A DNA stretch of 64,000 nucleotides from Subdoligranulum variabile (GCA_004554775.1 SFKI01000005.1:62001-126000), one strand, 5' to 3'. Shown: positions 48,561 to 60,319, numbered from the stretch's first letter. The notes: generated from the sequence alone by a model not told the origin. Translations and numbers: made by a program.

Positions 48561-49205
48561 ATGCGCCCGGAACTGATTTTGTGGGATTGGAACGGTACCC
48601 TGTTGGATGATGTGGAACTCTGCGTGGACGCGCTCAACCGTCTGCTGGCGAAGCATGCCTATCCGCAGCGGTACGACCGTAATCAGTACCGGGCGATTTT
48701 TGGCTTTCCGATCGAAGAATATTATATCCGCGCCGGGTTTGATTTCAGCCGCCACAGCTTTGCTATGCTGGCCGAAGAATATATGGACGACTATATCCCC
48801 GCCAGCGCCGCCTGCCCGCTGGCGGATGGTGCCATAGAAGCGCTGGAGGCGTTCCGCGCGGCGGGGCTGCGGCAGGTGGTGCTGTCGGCCAGCCCGGTGC
48901 CGACACTGACCCGCCAGGCCGAGGAACGCCATGTGACCGGCTACTTTGACCGGCTGCTGGGCCTGGGCGATATCTACGCCAAAAGCAAGGTGGAGCTGGG
49001 GCTGCGCTTTATGCGGGAGGAGGGCATCGACCCCGCCCGTGCGGTGATGATCGGGGATTCGGTGCATGATTTTGAGGTGGCGCAGGCCATGGAAACGGCC
49101 TGTGTGCTGCAATGCAGCGGCCACCAGAGCCGGGAAACGCTGGCTGCTACCGGCGCACCGGTGGCAGAGGGCTTGCGCGAAGCCGCGCAGCTGATTTTGG
49201 GGTAA
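48561..49205 (+). CDS. HAD family hydrolase (phosphatase, PGP-like)
   Basis: The 214-residue protein shows the HAD motifs ILWDWNGTLLDDV (nucleophile Asp and general acid Asn in place of the second Asp), VVLSASPVP, a lysine in AKSKVELG and VMIGDSVHDFEVA. The cap is of the C1 helical type, as in phosphoglycolate phosphatases. The second motif I acid is Asn, which may limit turnover or signal a different substrate. It follows queT by 12 bases. Confidence 0.85.
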   Translation: MRPELILWDWNGTLLDDVELCVDALNRLLAKHAYPQRYDRNQYRAIFGFPIEEYYIRAGFDFSRHSFAMLAEEYMDDYIPASAACPLADGAIEALEAFRAAGLRQVVLSASPVPTLTRQAEERHVTGYFDRLLGLGDIYAKSKVELGLRFMREEGIDPARAVMIGDSVHDFEVAQAMETACVLQCSGHQSRETLAATGAPVAEGLREAAQLILG

Positions 49206-49248
49206 AGGCGCAGGGCGGGCAAAGTAGGATATAAAGGGGAACGTAAAA

Positions 49249-50154
49249 ATGTCTGACCGTGTAAAAGGTGCATGCCTGACAACGGGCGGCGCGGCGTGCT
49301 GGGGTGTTTCGGGCTGCATGGGGCAGTACCTGTTCACCCGTGAGAATATGGACTCGACCTGGCTGGTGCCCATCCGGCTGTTCCTGGCCGGGCTGATTTT
49401 GTGCGCGTTCTACTTTTGCAAGGACCGCAAGATGCTGTTTGACCCATGGAACGTCAAGAAAAATCCCTGCAATCTGCTGGACCTGCTGATCTACGGCCTG
49501 GCCGGTGTCAGCTGCTGTCAGTTCACCTACTTCCTTACCATCCAGCTTTCCAGCGCGGGCATGGGCACCATTTTACAGGATCTATCCCCCGTCATCATCC
49601 TGCTGGTCGTCTGCATCCAGCAGCGCCGCGGGCCGCGCTTGTTTGAGATCTGCTCTATCCTGCTGGCGCTCATCGGCGTGTTTCTGCTTACGACCCACGG
49701 CAGCTTGACGGATCTTGCCATCAGCCCTGCTGCGCTGCTTTCCGGTATTGCCAGCGCCTGCTGCGTGGTCATCTACACGATGTGGCCGCGCAAGCTGCAG
49801 CAGCAGTATCCCACCCCCATGCTGCAAGGCTGGGCCTTTCTGATGGGCGGCACGATGTTTGCAATCATCTTCCGCCCGTGGGATATGGGCTACGTGCCCA
49901 GTGCAATGGGCGTTTTCGGCATCTTTACCGTGGTGGTGCTGGGCAATGTGCTGGCGTTCAGCCTGTATATGTCGGGCGTGCCGCTCATCGGCCCCCAGCG
50001 TGCCAGCCTGTACAGCTTTGCCGAGCCTGTCACCGCTGCCATCATCAGCACACTGGTGCTGGGCAGCCCCTTTACCGTGTGGGATGCCCTGGGCTTTGGC
50101 TGCATTTTCCTGATGCTGGTGCTGCTGAGCCTGCCCGCCAAGGCCAAAAACTAA
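49249..50154 (+). CDS. EamA/DMT superfamily transporter
   Basis: The 301-residue protein has ten hydrophobic helices in two EamA repeats (residues about 8-140 and 155-295), with GMGTILQDLSPVIILLV and RASLYSFAEPVTAAIIS, the usual conserved loops. Such proteins export or import small metabolites; the substrate cannot be told. AAAGGGG precedes the start. A terminator with a nested promoter follows. Confidence 0.9.
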   Translation: MSDRVKGACLTTGGAACWGVSGCMGQYLFTRENMDSTWLVPIRLFLAGLILCAFYFCKDRKMLFDPWNVKKNPCNLLDLLIYGLAGVSCCQFTYFLTIQLSSAGMGTILQDLSPVIILLVVCIQQRRGPRLFEICSILLALIGVFLLTTHGSLTDLAISPAALLSGIASACCVVIYTMWPRKLQQQYPTPMLQGWAFLMGGTMFAIIFRPWDMGYVPSAMGVFGIFTVVVLGNVLAFSLYMSGVPLIGPQRASLYSFAEPVTAAIISTLVLGSPFTVWDALGFGCIFLMLVLLSLPAKAKN

Positions 50155-50166
50155 ATATATTTATAA

Positions 50167-50212
50167 ATACACCCGCGCAGGTTTGACAGCAAGCCCTGTG
50201 CGGGTGTATTAT
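50167..50212 (+). promoter_or_regulatory. Terminator with the secA promoter nested in it
   Basis: ATACACCCGCGCAGG and CCTGTGCGGGTGTAT form a 15-bp stem. The loop holds TTGACA (50183-50188), and 18 bases on TATTAT (50207-50212) lies at the stem's end. A single element ends the DMT transporter gene and starts secA. Confidence 0.65.
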
Positions 50213-50277
50213 AGTAAAGTATGTAAGTGCTATATTGCTGCCCTGTCCTGGGCGGCGGAAAATACAGGGGATTTCAT

Positions 50278-53148
<2,871 letters not shown>

Positions 53149-53159
53149 ACCAAAGCAAG

Positions 53160-53190
53160 GGCGCACCGTTTTGTGGCGGTGCGCCTTTTT
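53160..53190 (+). terminator. Intrinsic terminator after secA
   Basis: GGGCGCACCG and CGGTGCGCC flank an eight-base loop and are followed by five T residues. Confidence 0.9.
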
Positions 53191-53207
53191 CAATACGAGG
53201 TAACGAT

Positions 53208-53612
53208 ATGAAAGCACGTATCATCCAGGAGCCGCGGTGTGTTCTGCTGTGGCGGTTTGATGAGAAAAGCGCCGGATATGACGCACTGGCCCATACGGCG
53301 CGGGCCTATAAGCTGAAGCTCCGCTGCATCGCGGACGGCGATTTGGCCGCGAGGGTGGGCGACTTGTGCAGGGGGCTGACCTCCCCTGCTTTTGCGCCGC
53401 TGATCAAAGTCAGCGACCGCCCCGCCATGATCGTGAGCGGGCTGCGCCATGATACCGGCGAGCTGGGGCGTTTTCTGGATCTCGTCAAGGCGGGCGGGGC
53501 AGATTTCCCGCTGCGCGGTATGGTCACGCCCACCAGCAGGGATTGGACCCTGTTGCAGCTGCTGCAGGAGCTGAACGCCGAGCACGACACCGTGACCGGG
53601 GGCAAAGCGTGA
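53208..53612 (+). CDS. DUF3783-like protein
   Basis: The 134-residue protein has DRPAMIVSGLRHDTGELGRFLDLVKAGGADFPLRGMVTPTSRDWTLLQLL, which resembles DUF3783 (a short alpha/beta family near flavin or redox genes in Clostridia). ACGAGGTAA precedes the chosen ATG; the longer frame starts inside secA. Its stop overlaps the GTG of apbE (GTGA), so the two are coupled. Confidence 0.6.
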   Translation: MKARIIQEPRCVLLWRFDEKSAGYDALAHTARAYKLKLRCIADGDLAARVGDLCRGLTSPAFAPLIKVSDRPAMIVSGLRHDTGELGRFLDLVKAGGADFPLRGMVTPTSRDWTLLQLLQELNAEHDTVTGGKA

Positions 53613-54640
53613 AGCGGCTGCTGGCCCTGGGGCTGGCGCTGCTCTGTCTGCTGCCGCTGACGGCCTGTGCGCCGCAGCAAACGCTGTACAGCGCGAGCTG
53701 GTTCGATATGTTTGACACCGTCACGATGGTGCAGGGCTATGCCGCCAGCCAGCAGGAGTGGGACACCCAGACCGCTGCCCTGCACGATGATTTAGTGCAT
53801 TATCATCGGCTGTTTGATATCTACCACCACTATGACGGCATGGTGAACCTGTACGACGTCAACGCCCGCGCCGGGCAGGAACCTGTGCAGGTCAGCCAGG
53901 AGCTGTTCAACTTTTTGCAGCTATGCAAGACCAGCGGAGAAACGCTGACAGGCAGCGCGGTCAATATTGCAGCGGGCGCGGTGCTGAGCCTGTGGCACGA
54001 TGCGCGGGAGAGCGAGAACCCTGCCCCGCCCGCTGACAGCGCGATACAGGAAGCCTTGCAGCACTGCAATTTGGACGACCTGCTGCTGGACGCTGACGCC
54101 CTGACGGTAGCCTTTGCCGACCCGGCCATGACGCTGGACGTGGGAGCTGCAGCCAAGGGCTACACCGCCGTACAGGCGGGCAAAGCGGCCCAGGCGCGCG
54201 GGTTGGACCACGCTCTGCTGAACATGGGCGGCAATGTTTACACCACCGGCCCCAAGGCCGACGGCAGTGCCTGGCGCGTGGGCGTAGAGAACCCCCGCAC
54301 CGGCGAAAACGAACCTCAGTACGTGCAGACGGTGGAGCTGACCAGCGGCGACTCGCTGATCATCAGCGGCGACTACCAGCGGTATTTCACCTACGAGGGC
54401 AGGCGCTATGCGCACCTGATCGACCTGAGCACCGGCTGCCCGGCTGCGTACTACAGCAGTGTGGCCGTGTATTCCAGCCCGGATGACGGGCTGGGCGACC
54501 TGTTCTCGACGGCGCTCTTCTGCCTGCCGCCCGCGCAAAGCCGGCAAACCGCCGCCGAAAACGGCCTGGCTGTACTGTGGCTGGACACCGACGGCGCGGT
54601 GGCCGCGCAAACCGATAGCTGGCCTGGAAAAGCTGCATGA
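53609..54640 (+). CDS. apbE: FAD:protein FMN transferase (ApbE) lipoprotein
   Basis: The 343-residue protein has a lipoprotein signal (ALLCLLPLTAC) and the ApbE domain with DVGAAAKGYTAVQAG and NMGGNVYTTG, the metal and FAD-binding parts. It attaches FMN to threonines of exported proteins such as Rnf or Nqr subunits. The start is a GTG overlapping the previous stop; the longer open frame lies entirely within the previous gene. A shared terminator follows. Confidence 0.92.
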   Translation: MKRLLALGLALLCLLPLTACAPQQTLYSASWFDMFDTVTMVQGYAASQQEWDTQTAALHDDLVHYHRLFDIYHHYDGMVNLYDVNARAGQEPVQVSQELFNFLQLCKTSGETLTGSAVNIAAGAVLSLWHDARESENPAPPADSAIQEALQHCNLDDLLLDADALTVAFADPAMTLDVGAAAKGYTAVQAGKAAQARGLDHALLNMGGNVYTTGPKADGSAWRVGVENPRTGENEPQYVQTVELTSGDSLIISGDYQRYFTYEGRRYAHLIDLSTGCPAAYYSSVAVYSSPDDGLGDLFSTALFCLPPAQSRQTAAENGLAVLWLDTDGAVAAQTDSWPGKAA

Positions 54641-54652
54641 CCCACACAAACA

Positions 54653-54697
54653 AAAAGCACCGCTTTACGAGAATTTGAACGTAAAGCGGTGCTTTTA
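54653..54697. terminator. Bidirectional terminator
   Basis: AAAAGCACCGCTTTACG and CGTAAAGCGGTGCTTTT form a 17-bp perfect stem between convergent apbE and the tryptophan ABC operon. Confidence 0.95.
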
Positions 54698-54713
54698 TTA
54701 TAAGCGTATAGAA

Positions 54714-55520
54714 TTATCCTTCCGCGCTCAACAAAATGCGGTCGTTGTCCAGCGCGTGACCCACATTCTCGGCAAAACGCTGCAGCAGGCCGTCCACGGT
54801 CATGTGGGCGCGTTCCTCGTCGGCCACGTCCAGCACAATGCGGCCGTGGTCCATCATCAATGTGCGGTTGCCCAAAGTCAGCGCGTCGTGCATGTTGTGG
54901 GTGATCATCAGGCAGGTGATGTGGTTTTCGGCGACAATTTTTTTGGTCAGCTCCAGCACCTTTTCGGCGGTGCCGGGGTCCAGCGCGGCGGTGTGCTCAT
55001 CAAGCAGCAGCAGCTTGGGCGTGACCAAGGTCGCCATCAGCAGGGTCAGCGCCTGGCGCTGGCCGCCCGAAAGCAGGCCGACCGGCTGTTTCATACGGTC
55101 CTCAAGGCCAAGACCCAGGGCGGAAAGCTTCTCGGCAAAGACTTCGCGGTCCTTTTTGGAGATGCGGGAGAACGACGAGGTGTGCCCCGATGCGCGCAGG
55201 TACGCCAGCGCGAGGTTTTCCTCGATCGTCATATGGGGCGCGGTGCCGCGCAGCGGGTCCTGGAACATGCGGCCGATGTACTTGGAGCGGCGGTAGTCCG
55301 GCATAAAGGTGATGTCCTGCCCGTCCAGCATAATGGTGCCGGTGTCGGCGATGAACTCGCCCGCAATGGCGTTGAACATCGTGGATTTGCCCGCGCCGTT
55401 GGAGCCGACGATCGTAGCAAAATCGCCATCCTTCAAGTCAAGGTCGATCTTTTGCAGGGCCAGCTTTTCGTTGACGGTGCCGGGGTTAAAGGTCTTACTG
55501 ATATTTTTCAGTTCAAGCAC
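54714..55520 (-). CDS. trpZ: ABC transporter ATP-binding protein (TrpZ-like)
   Basis: The 268-residue ATPase has Walker A VGSNGAGKST, signature LLSGGQRQALTLLMA, Walker B LLLLDEHTAALDP and the His in MITHNMHDA. The LSGGQ variant and length fit the family that serves PF04392-type substrate-binding proteins. The start is a GTG with AAGGTG six bases upstream, eight bases inside the permease gene. It ends the trpX-trpY-trpZ operon. Confidence 0.9.
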   Translation of the reverse strand: MLELKNISKTFNPGTVNEKLALQKIDLDLKDGDFATIVGSNGAGKSTMFNAIAGEFIADTGTIMLDGQDITFMPDYRRSKYIGRMFQDPLRGTAPHMTIEENLALAYLRASGHTSSFSRISKKDREVFAEKLSALGLGLEDRMKQPVGLLSGGQRQALTLLMATLVTPKLLLLDEHTAALDPGTAEKVLELTKKIVAENHITCLMITHNMHDALTLGNRTLMMDHGRIVLDVADEERAHMTVDGLLQRFAENVGHALDNDRILLSAEG

Positions 55521-56430
55521 GGCGGGCACCTTCTTTCTCAGCGTGGGAGCGGCGGCGACGGAACGCCGCGCGGGACTGGATGGCGGGGGCTGCGATGGCC
55601 AGCGCCACAATGACGGCGGAAATCAGCTTCAGGCATTCAGACGGGACGTTGGCACGCAGCGCCAGCGCAATGATAAAGCGGTAAATGACGCTGCCCGCCA
55701 CAGCGGCCACGGCCTTGGTCCACATGCCGCCGCGGCCGAAAAGCGTTTCGCCGATGATGAGCGAGGCCAGGCCAATAACGACCATGCCGGTGCCGAGGTT
55801 GATATCGGCGGATTTCTGATACTGGGCCAGTACAGCACCGGAAAGCGACGTCATAGCGTTAGAAATGCACAAGCCGATCGTGATGGTGAACGCCGTGTTG
55901 ATGGAGGATGCGCGCACCATGTCGGGGTTATCGCCCGTTGCGCGGATGGAAAGGCCCATCCGGGTGCCGAGGAACAGGATCAGCAGCAGGCAGACCACGA
56001 TCGTAATGACCGCCGCCACCAGCAGCTTGTACGGGAACGCATCACCGAAAAACGTCTGCGCGGCGGTAAAGATCGTCTGGGTCTTGAGCATCGGCACGTT
56101 GGAAGAAAAGCCCATGACCGCCAGGTTGACGGTGTACAGTCCCGTATTGGTGATGATACCGGCCAGGATCGACGGCACGCCCAGCCTCGTTTGCAGAAAC
56201 GCGGTGACGAAGCCTGCGGCTGCACCGGCGGCAATGGCCAGAAACAGCCCCAGCACAGGGTGCCCGGCCACCGCAGCGGTAGCCGAGACCGCGCAGCCCA
56301 GCGTAAAGGTGCCGTCGGTACTCATATCGGCGATATTTAAAATACGGAAGCTGAGGAACAGTGCCATAGCCACCAGCGCGTAGATGAAGCCAAGCTCCAA
56401 TGCGCTGAAGACGGTTGCAGCGGTAAACAT
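55513..56430 (-). CDS. trpY: ABC transporter permease (TrpY-like)
   Basis: The 305-residue protein has about eight to nine helices and the branched-chain amino acid type permease pattern (RILNIADMSTDGTFTLG, LIIGETLFGRGG). Together with TrpX and TrpZ it imports tryptophan or a related aromatic compound; the T-box leader favours tryptophan. I chose the ATG two codons after a TTG with AGGA upstream. A hairpin lies between it and trpX. Confidence 0.9.
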   Translation of the reverse strand: MFTAATVFSALELGFIYALVAMALFLSFRILNIADMSTDGTFTLGCAVSATAAVAGHPVLGLFLAIAAGAAAGFVTAFLQTRLGVPSILAGIITNTGLYTVNLAVMGFSSNVPMLKTQTIFTAAQTFFGDAFPYKLLVAAVITIVVCLLLILFLGTRMGLSIRATGDNPDMVRASSINTAFTITIGLCISNAMTSLSGAVLAQYQKSADINLGTGMVVIGLASLIIGETLFGRGGMWTKAVAAVAGSVIYRFIIALALRANVPSECLKLISAVIVALAIAAPAIQSRAAFRRRRSHAEKEGARRA

Positions 56431-56471
56431 GGGCAAAACGTCCTTCCTGATTTGATGGGGTACTGCATAAA

Positions 56472-56516
56472 AAGGGAGGGCTGGTTCGGCTTGTGCCTTG
56501 CCTGCGCCTCCCTTTG
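56472..56516 (-). promoter_or_regulatory. Intercistronic hairpin between trpX and trpY
   Basis: AAAGGGAGG and CTCCCTTT pair over a loop of about 28 bases and are followed by TTTTTAT on the minus strand. It may partly stop transcription so the binding protein is made in excess. Confidence 0.5.
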
Positions 56517-56528
56517 GGGAGCTGAATG

Positions 56529-57563
56529 TTATTCGGCGGCGGTCTCTACTTCGACGACGGTGCCGGCCAGATCATGGAAAGCGCTGTAGTCGAGGTTCAG
56601 GGCTGCGGCGGTCTCGGTGTTGACGGTGATGATGCCGCCGTCCATGACGTGGTACTCAGGCACGGTGCCGGTCTCCAGCACATCCAGGGCCATATCGGCG
56701 GTGTAGGTGCCAAGCTCGGTGTAGTTAACGCCGCAGGTAGCAAAAGCACCGGCAGTAACAAAGCTGTCCGCGCCCGTGTAGAACGGGATACCGGCCTTGG
56801 TCAGCGTCTCGGAAACGGCAGCGGCGGCAGCCATGACCACGTTGTCGGTCGGGGTAAAGACGGCATCGACCTGGCCGACCAGGCTGTTGGCAGCGGTCAT
56901 GATCTCGTCGTTGGTGTTGCCGGTCTTTTCGACGTAGGCGATGCCCTTGGCGTCGAGGTAAGCCTTGGCCTCAGCAATCGGGGTGGTGGAGTTGGCCTCG
57001 GAGTTGGAGTAGAGCAGGCCGATGGTCTTGGCCTCGGGCTGGACGGCGAAGATCATATCCATGACGGACTGGGTGTTCAGTGCATCGGAAGTGCCGGTGA
57101 CGTAGTCGATGTTGGTCAGGTCAGCGGCGGCGGGGTCCGAGATGGCGGCGTAGACGACCGGGGTCTTGGTGGATTCGCAGGCGGTGGCCATGCACTGGGC
57201 GGCCAGCGTGGCGATGGGGATGACGGCATCGTAGCCGTCGGAAACGACCTGGGTGCCGATCTGGTTCAGCGTGGTGGCGTCGTTCTGGCCGTTGAAGTCC
57301 TTGTACTCGATGGTAATGCCCTTCTCGGCGGCCTTGGCATCAAGCTCGGCCTCAATAGCGGTGCGGATCTCGTCCAGGCTGGCGTGGTCCAGCTGCTGCA
57401 CCACGGCAATCTTGTAAGTGGTGGCGTCGGCGCTGGAATCCGCAGCGGCGGAGGAAGCAGCCGTGCTTTCGGCAGCGGAAGAAGCGGTGGAGGCGGAAGC
57501 ACCGCAGGCGGACAGAGAAGTGAGCATAGCGGCGGCGGTCAGTACAGCAACGAACTTTTTCAT
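56529..57563 (-). CDS. trpX: Substrate-binding lipoprotein (TrpX-like)
   Basis: The 344-residue protein has a lipoprotein signal (AAAMLTSLSACG), a Ser/Ala linker and a PF04392-type periplasmic-binding fold (YKIAVVQQLDHASLDEIRTAIEAEL, VVYAAISDPAAADL, VDAVFTPTDNVV, ATCGVNYTELG). It binds the ligand outside the cell for TrpY/TrpZ. The gene is preceded by a T-box, as in TrpXYZ systems of streptococci and Clostridia. AAGGAG lies seven bases before the ATG. Confidence 0.92.
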   Translation of the reverse strand: MKKFVAVLTAAAMLTSLSACGASASTASSAAESTAASSAAADSSADATTYKIAVVQQLDHASLDEIRTAIEAELDAKAAEKGITIEYKDFNGQNDATTLNQIGTQVVSDGYDAVIPIATLAAQCMATACESTKTPVVYAAISDPAAADLTNIDYVTGTSDALNTQSVMDMIFAVQPEAKTIGLLYSNSEANSTTPIAEAKAYLDAKGIAYVEKTGNTNDEIMTAANSLVGQVDAVFTPTDNVVMAAAAAVSETLTKAGIPFYTGADSFVTAGAFATCGVNYTELGTYTADMALDVLETGTVPEYHVMDGGIITVNTETAAALNLDYSAFHDLAGTVVEVETAAE

Positions 57564-57696
57564 GGTAATTACTCCTTGTTTTGTAAAATGTTTTGTGTGT
57601 TGGCAGGCTTTACAAAACAGGTTGCCATCGCTCTTTTAAAGTAATGTGTTTCATCGTGCATTCCCCTCTTGTGCTGTGCCTGGGCGTTTTATAAAT

Positions 57697-57977
57697 AAAA
57701 ACTGCCCTTGCACAGAAAATCCTCTGTGCAAGGGCAGATAACAATTTATCTGTGGTGCCACCTTGCTTGCCGCTTACTATTAAACAGCGGCCACTCTGTA
57801 GGGAACCAACATTCCCCTGCTCTGTAACGGGAGCTGCCCGTCAGCGGATACTCAAGGCCATGGCCTTTTTCCCCGTGCCCTCTGCGAACCATTATGCTGC
57901 CCCGCTTTGCGCCCTATTCCCAGCAACAAGGGCTCTCTGTGGCTGCGCTGTCAGCTTTACTTTCGCTTCATTGGTTT
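57697..57977 (-). promoter_or_regulatory. T-box riboswitch, probably tryptophan-specific
   Basis: The antiterminator core AAGGTGGCACCACAG (57750-57764) is followed by a 14-bp terminator CTGCCCTTGCACAG/CTGTGCAAGGGCAG and T5 (57697-57737). The bulge TGGC pairs with a tRNA ending GCCA, matching tRNA-Trp (discriminator G73). TGG at 57889-57891, in the region expected for the specifier loop, would be the codon. A neighbouring TTC (Phe) is a rival, but tRNA-Phe has A73. Low charged tRNA-Trp would open the operon. Confidence 0.88.
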
Positions 57978-57983
57978 AAAGTA

Positions 57984-58012
57984 TTTATACCACGCCGGCC
58001 CGCGTTTGTCAA
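57984..58012 (-). promoter_or_regulatory. Promoter of the tryptophan ABC operon
   Basis: TTGACA (58007-58012), 17 bases and TATAAA (57984-57989) on the minus strand, just upstream of the T-box and just downstream of the LCP gene's stop. Confidence 0.8.
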
Positions 58013-58033
58013 CGCTTTTTGGCAAAAAAGTTA

Positions 58034-60319
58034 TCAGGAATTTTCCTGCGCTGCATCTTCTGCCGCTGAATCGTCGGTTTTTTCGTGCAAAATCAGCAGC
58101 TTCGCGGCCCACTCCCCTGCCGGGGTGTCGGTGTTTTCCATAAAGGCAGCGCTGTCGGCAAAGGGGCTGTCCTCGCCGTCCAGGGCCAGCAGCAGGTCCT
58201 TGCCCGGTGTGGCGGCCTTGCCCAGCCAGTCGGCAAAGCTGTCGGCATCCCAAAGGGTGGCGTCGGCGGGGGTAAACGTACCGTCATACTCCCACTCGCC
58301 GCACAGGGAGATGATCGGGCAAAGGCGGTCGTCGGTCTTGGCAAGCGCTGCCTGCATCCGCGCGGCCAGCGTGCCGTCAACGGGCAACAGGTCATCGACC
58401 CCGGTAAAGGCCAGAATCTTGGCATCTGGGTAGGCTTTCAGCGCCTGCCGCAAATCGTAGGCCAGCAGGCCCGCGCCGTCGTCGGCATTGACGGTGCCCA
58501 CCATGCCCTGATACAAGCGGTAGACAAGGCTGTACTGATCGCCGAAATACCGCTGCATCTGGCGGGGGTACTTCTGCATGGCGGTCTTGAACCAATAGGC
58601 GGCTTCGCGGGTGGTGCCGCTCTGGATGGCGGCGACGGCGTCTGCGATTTCACTCTCCGGCGTCGTCCAGATCTGGCTGGTCAACGTTTGCAGGGCCTGG
58701 CCAATGACGGCGTCGCTCTTATCGCTGCCCATGCCCACGGCGTGCAGGCGGCCGGGATAGCTGGCGTAGACGGCCTGCCACAGGTCGCGGGCGGCATCGC
58801 GGTCCGTGCCGGGCAGCACGGCCAGATAGCGGCCCAGGCTGGCGGTGGAGCCGGTCTGCAGGTAATTGTCCAGCAGCGCACCGGCGGCAGGGCCGTACGG
58901 CACAGCAACGACGCTGACCCCCTGCGATTGCAGCGAAGTGATGAGGTTTTGCTGCACCTCCGCCGCACGGGTATCCTCGAGCCCGGCGAGGAAGAGCCGG
59001 TAGTCGGCATCGCCAAAGTCAGAGGTATCCAGCGGGTAGGCCGGGTCGACCGCGTGCATGTTGGTCTTGAGGTAGCTGGCGGTGGGGTCGGCTTTGGTGC
59101 CGGCGGTTTCGCGGGTGGCGATGCCGTCAAGTCCCTCGGCCTCGAGCGCGGCAGTCTCCGGCGTGGCGGCAATGACTTCCTCGGCGGTCTTATCGTTATA
59201 CAAAAAGTCTTGCAGGGCCGTGATATTTACGTGCCAGTCGGGGTCGTACATCAGGCGGTCGTCCATGCCGGTGCGCACGCCGTAGGTGCCTTGCAGGGGC
59301 ATCGACAGCTGCTGCACATCGCAGCCCAAAAAGCCCGGCAGCTGCACGAGCAGCGCGGCGATCTCGGACTTGGTGAAGTTGGTCTGCACCAGCGGCAGCG
59401 TGGTGTTGAGCAGGTTGTCCAGCTCGGTCACACTGGCGTTTTTGATCTGGTCCAGCACGGCCTGGATAACGGTGCGCTGGCGCTCAATGCGGTGCCAGTC
59501 GTTGTCGATCTTGCGCAGGCGGGCGTATTGCAGTGCGGTGTAGCCGTCGAAATGGTTGAGACCCGGGTCCACGTGGTTGACGATCAGCATCGAGTTGGAG
59601 GGCACCTCCCAGTTCAGCGCCTTGGCTTCCATCTCAGTAATGTCGATGTCCACGCCGCCCACGGCGTCCACGATCTGCACAAAGGAGTTGAAGTTGACAC
59701 GGACATAGTGGTCCACCTGCACGTTGAAGCAATCCTCGATGGTGTCCATCGTCAGCTTGGCGCCGCCGTAGCGGAAGGTGTGGGTGATCCAGTCGTACTC
59801 GTCCTCGTAGCCGTCGAGCAGGATGGGCACGGCAAGGCCGCGTTCGATCGAGACAAGGCGGATGACGTGGTCCTTGATGTCCAGCGAGACCAAGATCAGG
59901 CTGTCGGCGCGGGCGTCCTCGCTGAACTCGGTAGTGGCTTTGGTGCCGTCGAGCTGGTTCAGGTGGGTGAACGCGTCGGCGTCGTTGACGGCCTCGGTGC
60001 GCTCGTCAGTGCCGATAAGCAGGATGTTCAGCACATTGTCATCAGCAAAGGGGCTGCCCTCGGGCATGACCATTTCGTCGCTGCTATGTACAAGGCCGGT
60101 GCTGTCCAGATCCTGGTCCTCCTCGGCGTCGATGCTGCCCATCGAGTCAACGCTGCCGTCGTTGTAGTGCAGCAAGTCGAGTTTGCCGTTGACGTAAAGC
60201 GTCGCCAGCCCGGCCAGTGCCGCCAGCACAACGGCGACGATCAGCAGCACCTTGCCCCAGAGGGGGAACTTCTTTTTGGTGGTGGTTTTGGTTTTATTTT
60301 CGGTTTCAGTCACGTTCAT
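58034..60319 (-). CDS. LCP (LytR-CpsA-Psr) family protein with a long extra C-terminal region
   Basis: Residues about 20-45 are a membrane helix. Residues about 95-340 form the LCP ligase: ILLIGTDERTEAV, RADSLILVSLDIKDHVIRLVSIERG, DHYVRVNFNSFVQIVDAVGGVDI, ALQYARLRKIDNDWHRIERQR with the catalytic Arg residues. LCP enzymes attach wall polymers such as teichoic acids to peptidoglycan. Normal LCP proteins have 300-500 residues; this one has 761. The region after about 430 (LAGLEDTRAAEV, VPYGPAAGALLDNYLQT, LAVLPGTDRDAARDLWQAVY, ILAFTGVDD) is unfamiliar. The ATG overlaps the upstream gene by four bases. Confidence 0.88.
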   Translation of the reverse strand: MNVTETENKTKTTTKKKFPLWGKVLLIVAVVLAALAGLATLYVNGKLDLLHYNDGSVDSMGSIDAEEDQDLDSTGLVHSSDEMVMPEGSPFADDNVLNILLIGTDERTEAVNDADAFTHLNQLDGTKATTEFSEDARADSLILVSLDIKDHVIRLVSIERGLAVPILLDGYEDEYDWITHTFRYGGAKLTMDTIEDCFNVQVDHYVRVNFNSFVQIVDAVGGVDIDITEMEAKALNWEVPSNSMLIVNHVDPGLNHFDGYTALQYARLRKIDNDWHRIERQRTVIQAVLDQIKNASVTELDNLLNTTLPLVQTNFTKSEIAALLVQLPGFLGCDVQQLSMPLQGTYGVRTGMDDRLMYDPDWHVNITALQDFLYNDKTAEEVIAATPETAALEAEGLDGIATRETAGTKADPTASYLKTNMHAVDPAYPLDTSDFGDADYRLFLAGLEDTRAAEVQQNLITSLQSQGVSVVAVPYGPAAGALLDNYLQTGSTASLGRYLAVLPGTDRDAARDLWQAVYASYPGRLHAVGMGSDKSDAVIGQALQTLTSQIWTTPESEIADAVAAIQSGTTREAAYWFKTAMQKYPRQMQRYFGDQYSLVYRLYQGMVGTVNADDGAGLLAYDLRQALKAYPDAKILAFTGVDDLLPVDGTLAARMQAALAKTDDRLCPIISLCGEWEYDGTFTPADATLWDADSFADWLGKAATPGKDLLLALDGEDSPFADSAAFMENTDTPAGEWAAKLLILHEKTDDSAAEDAAQENS

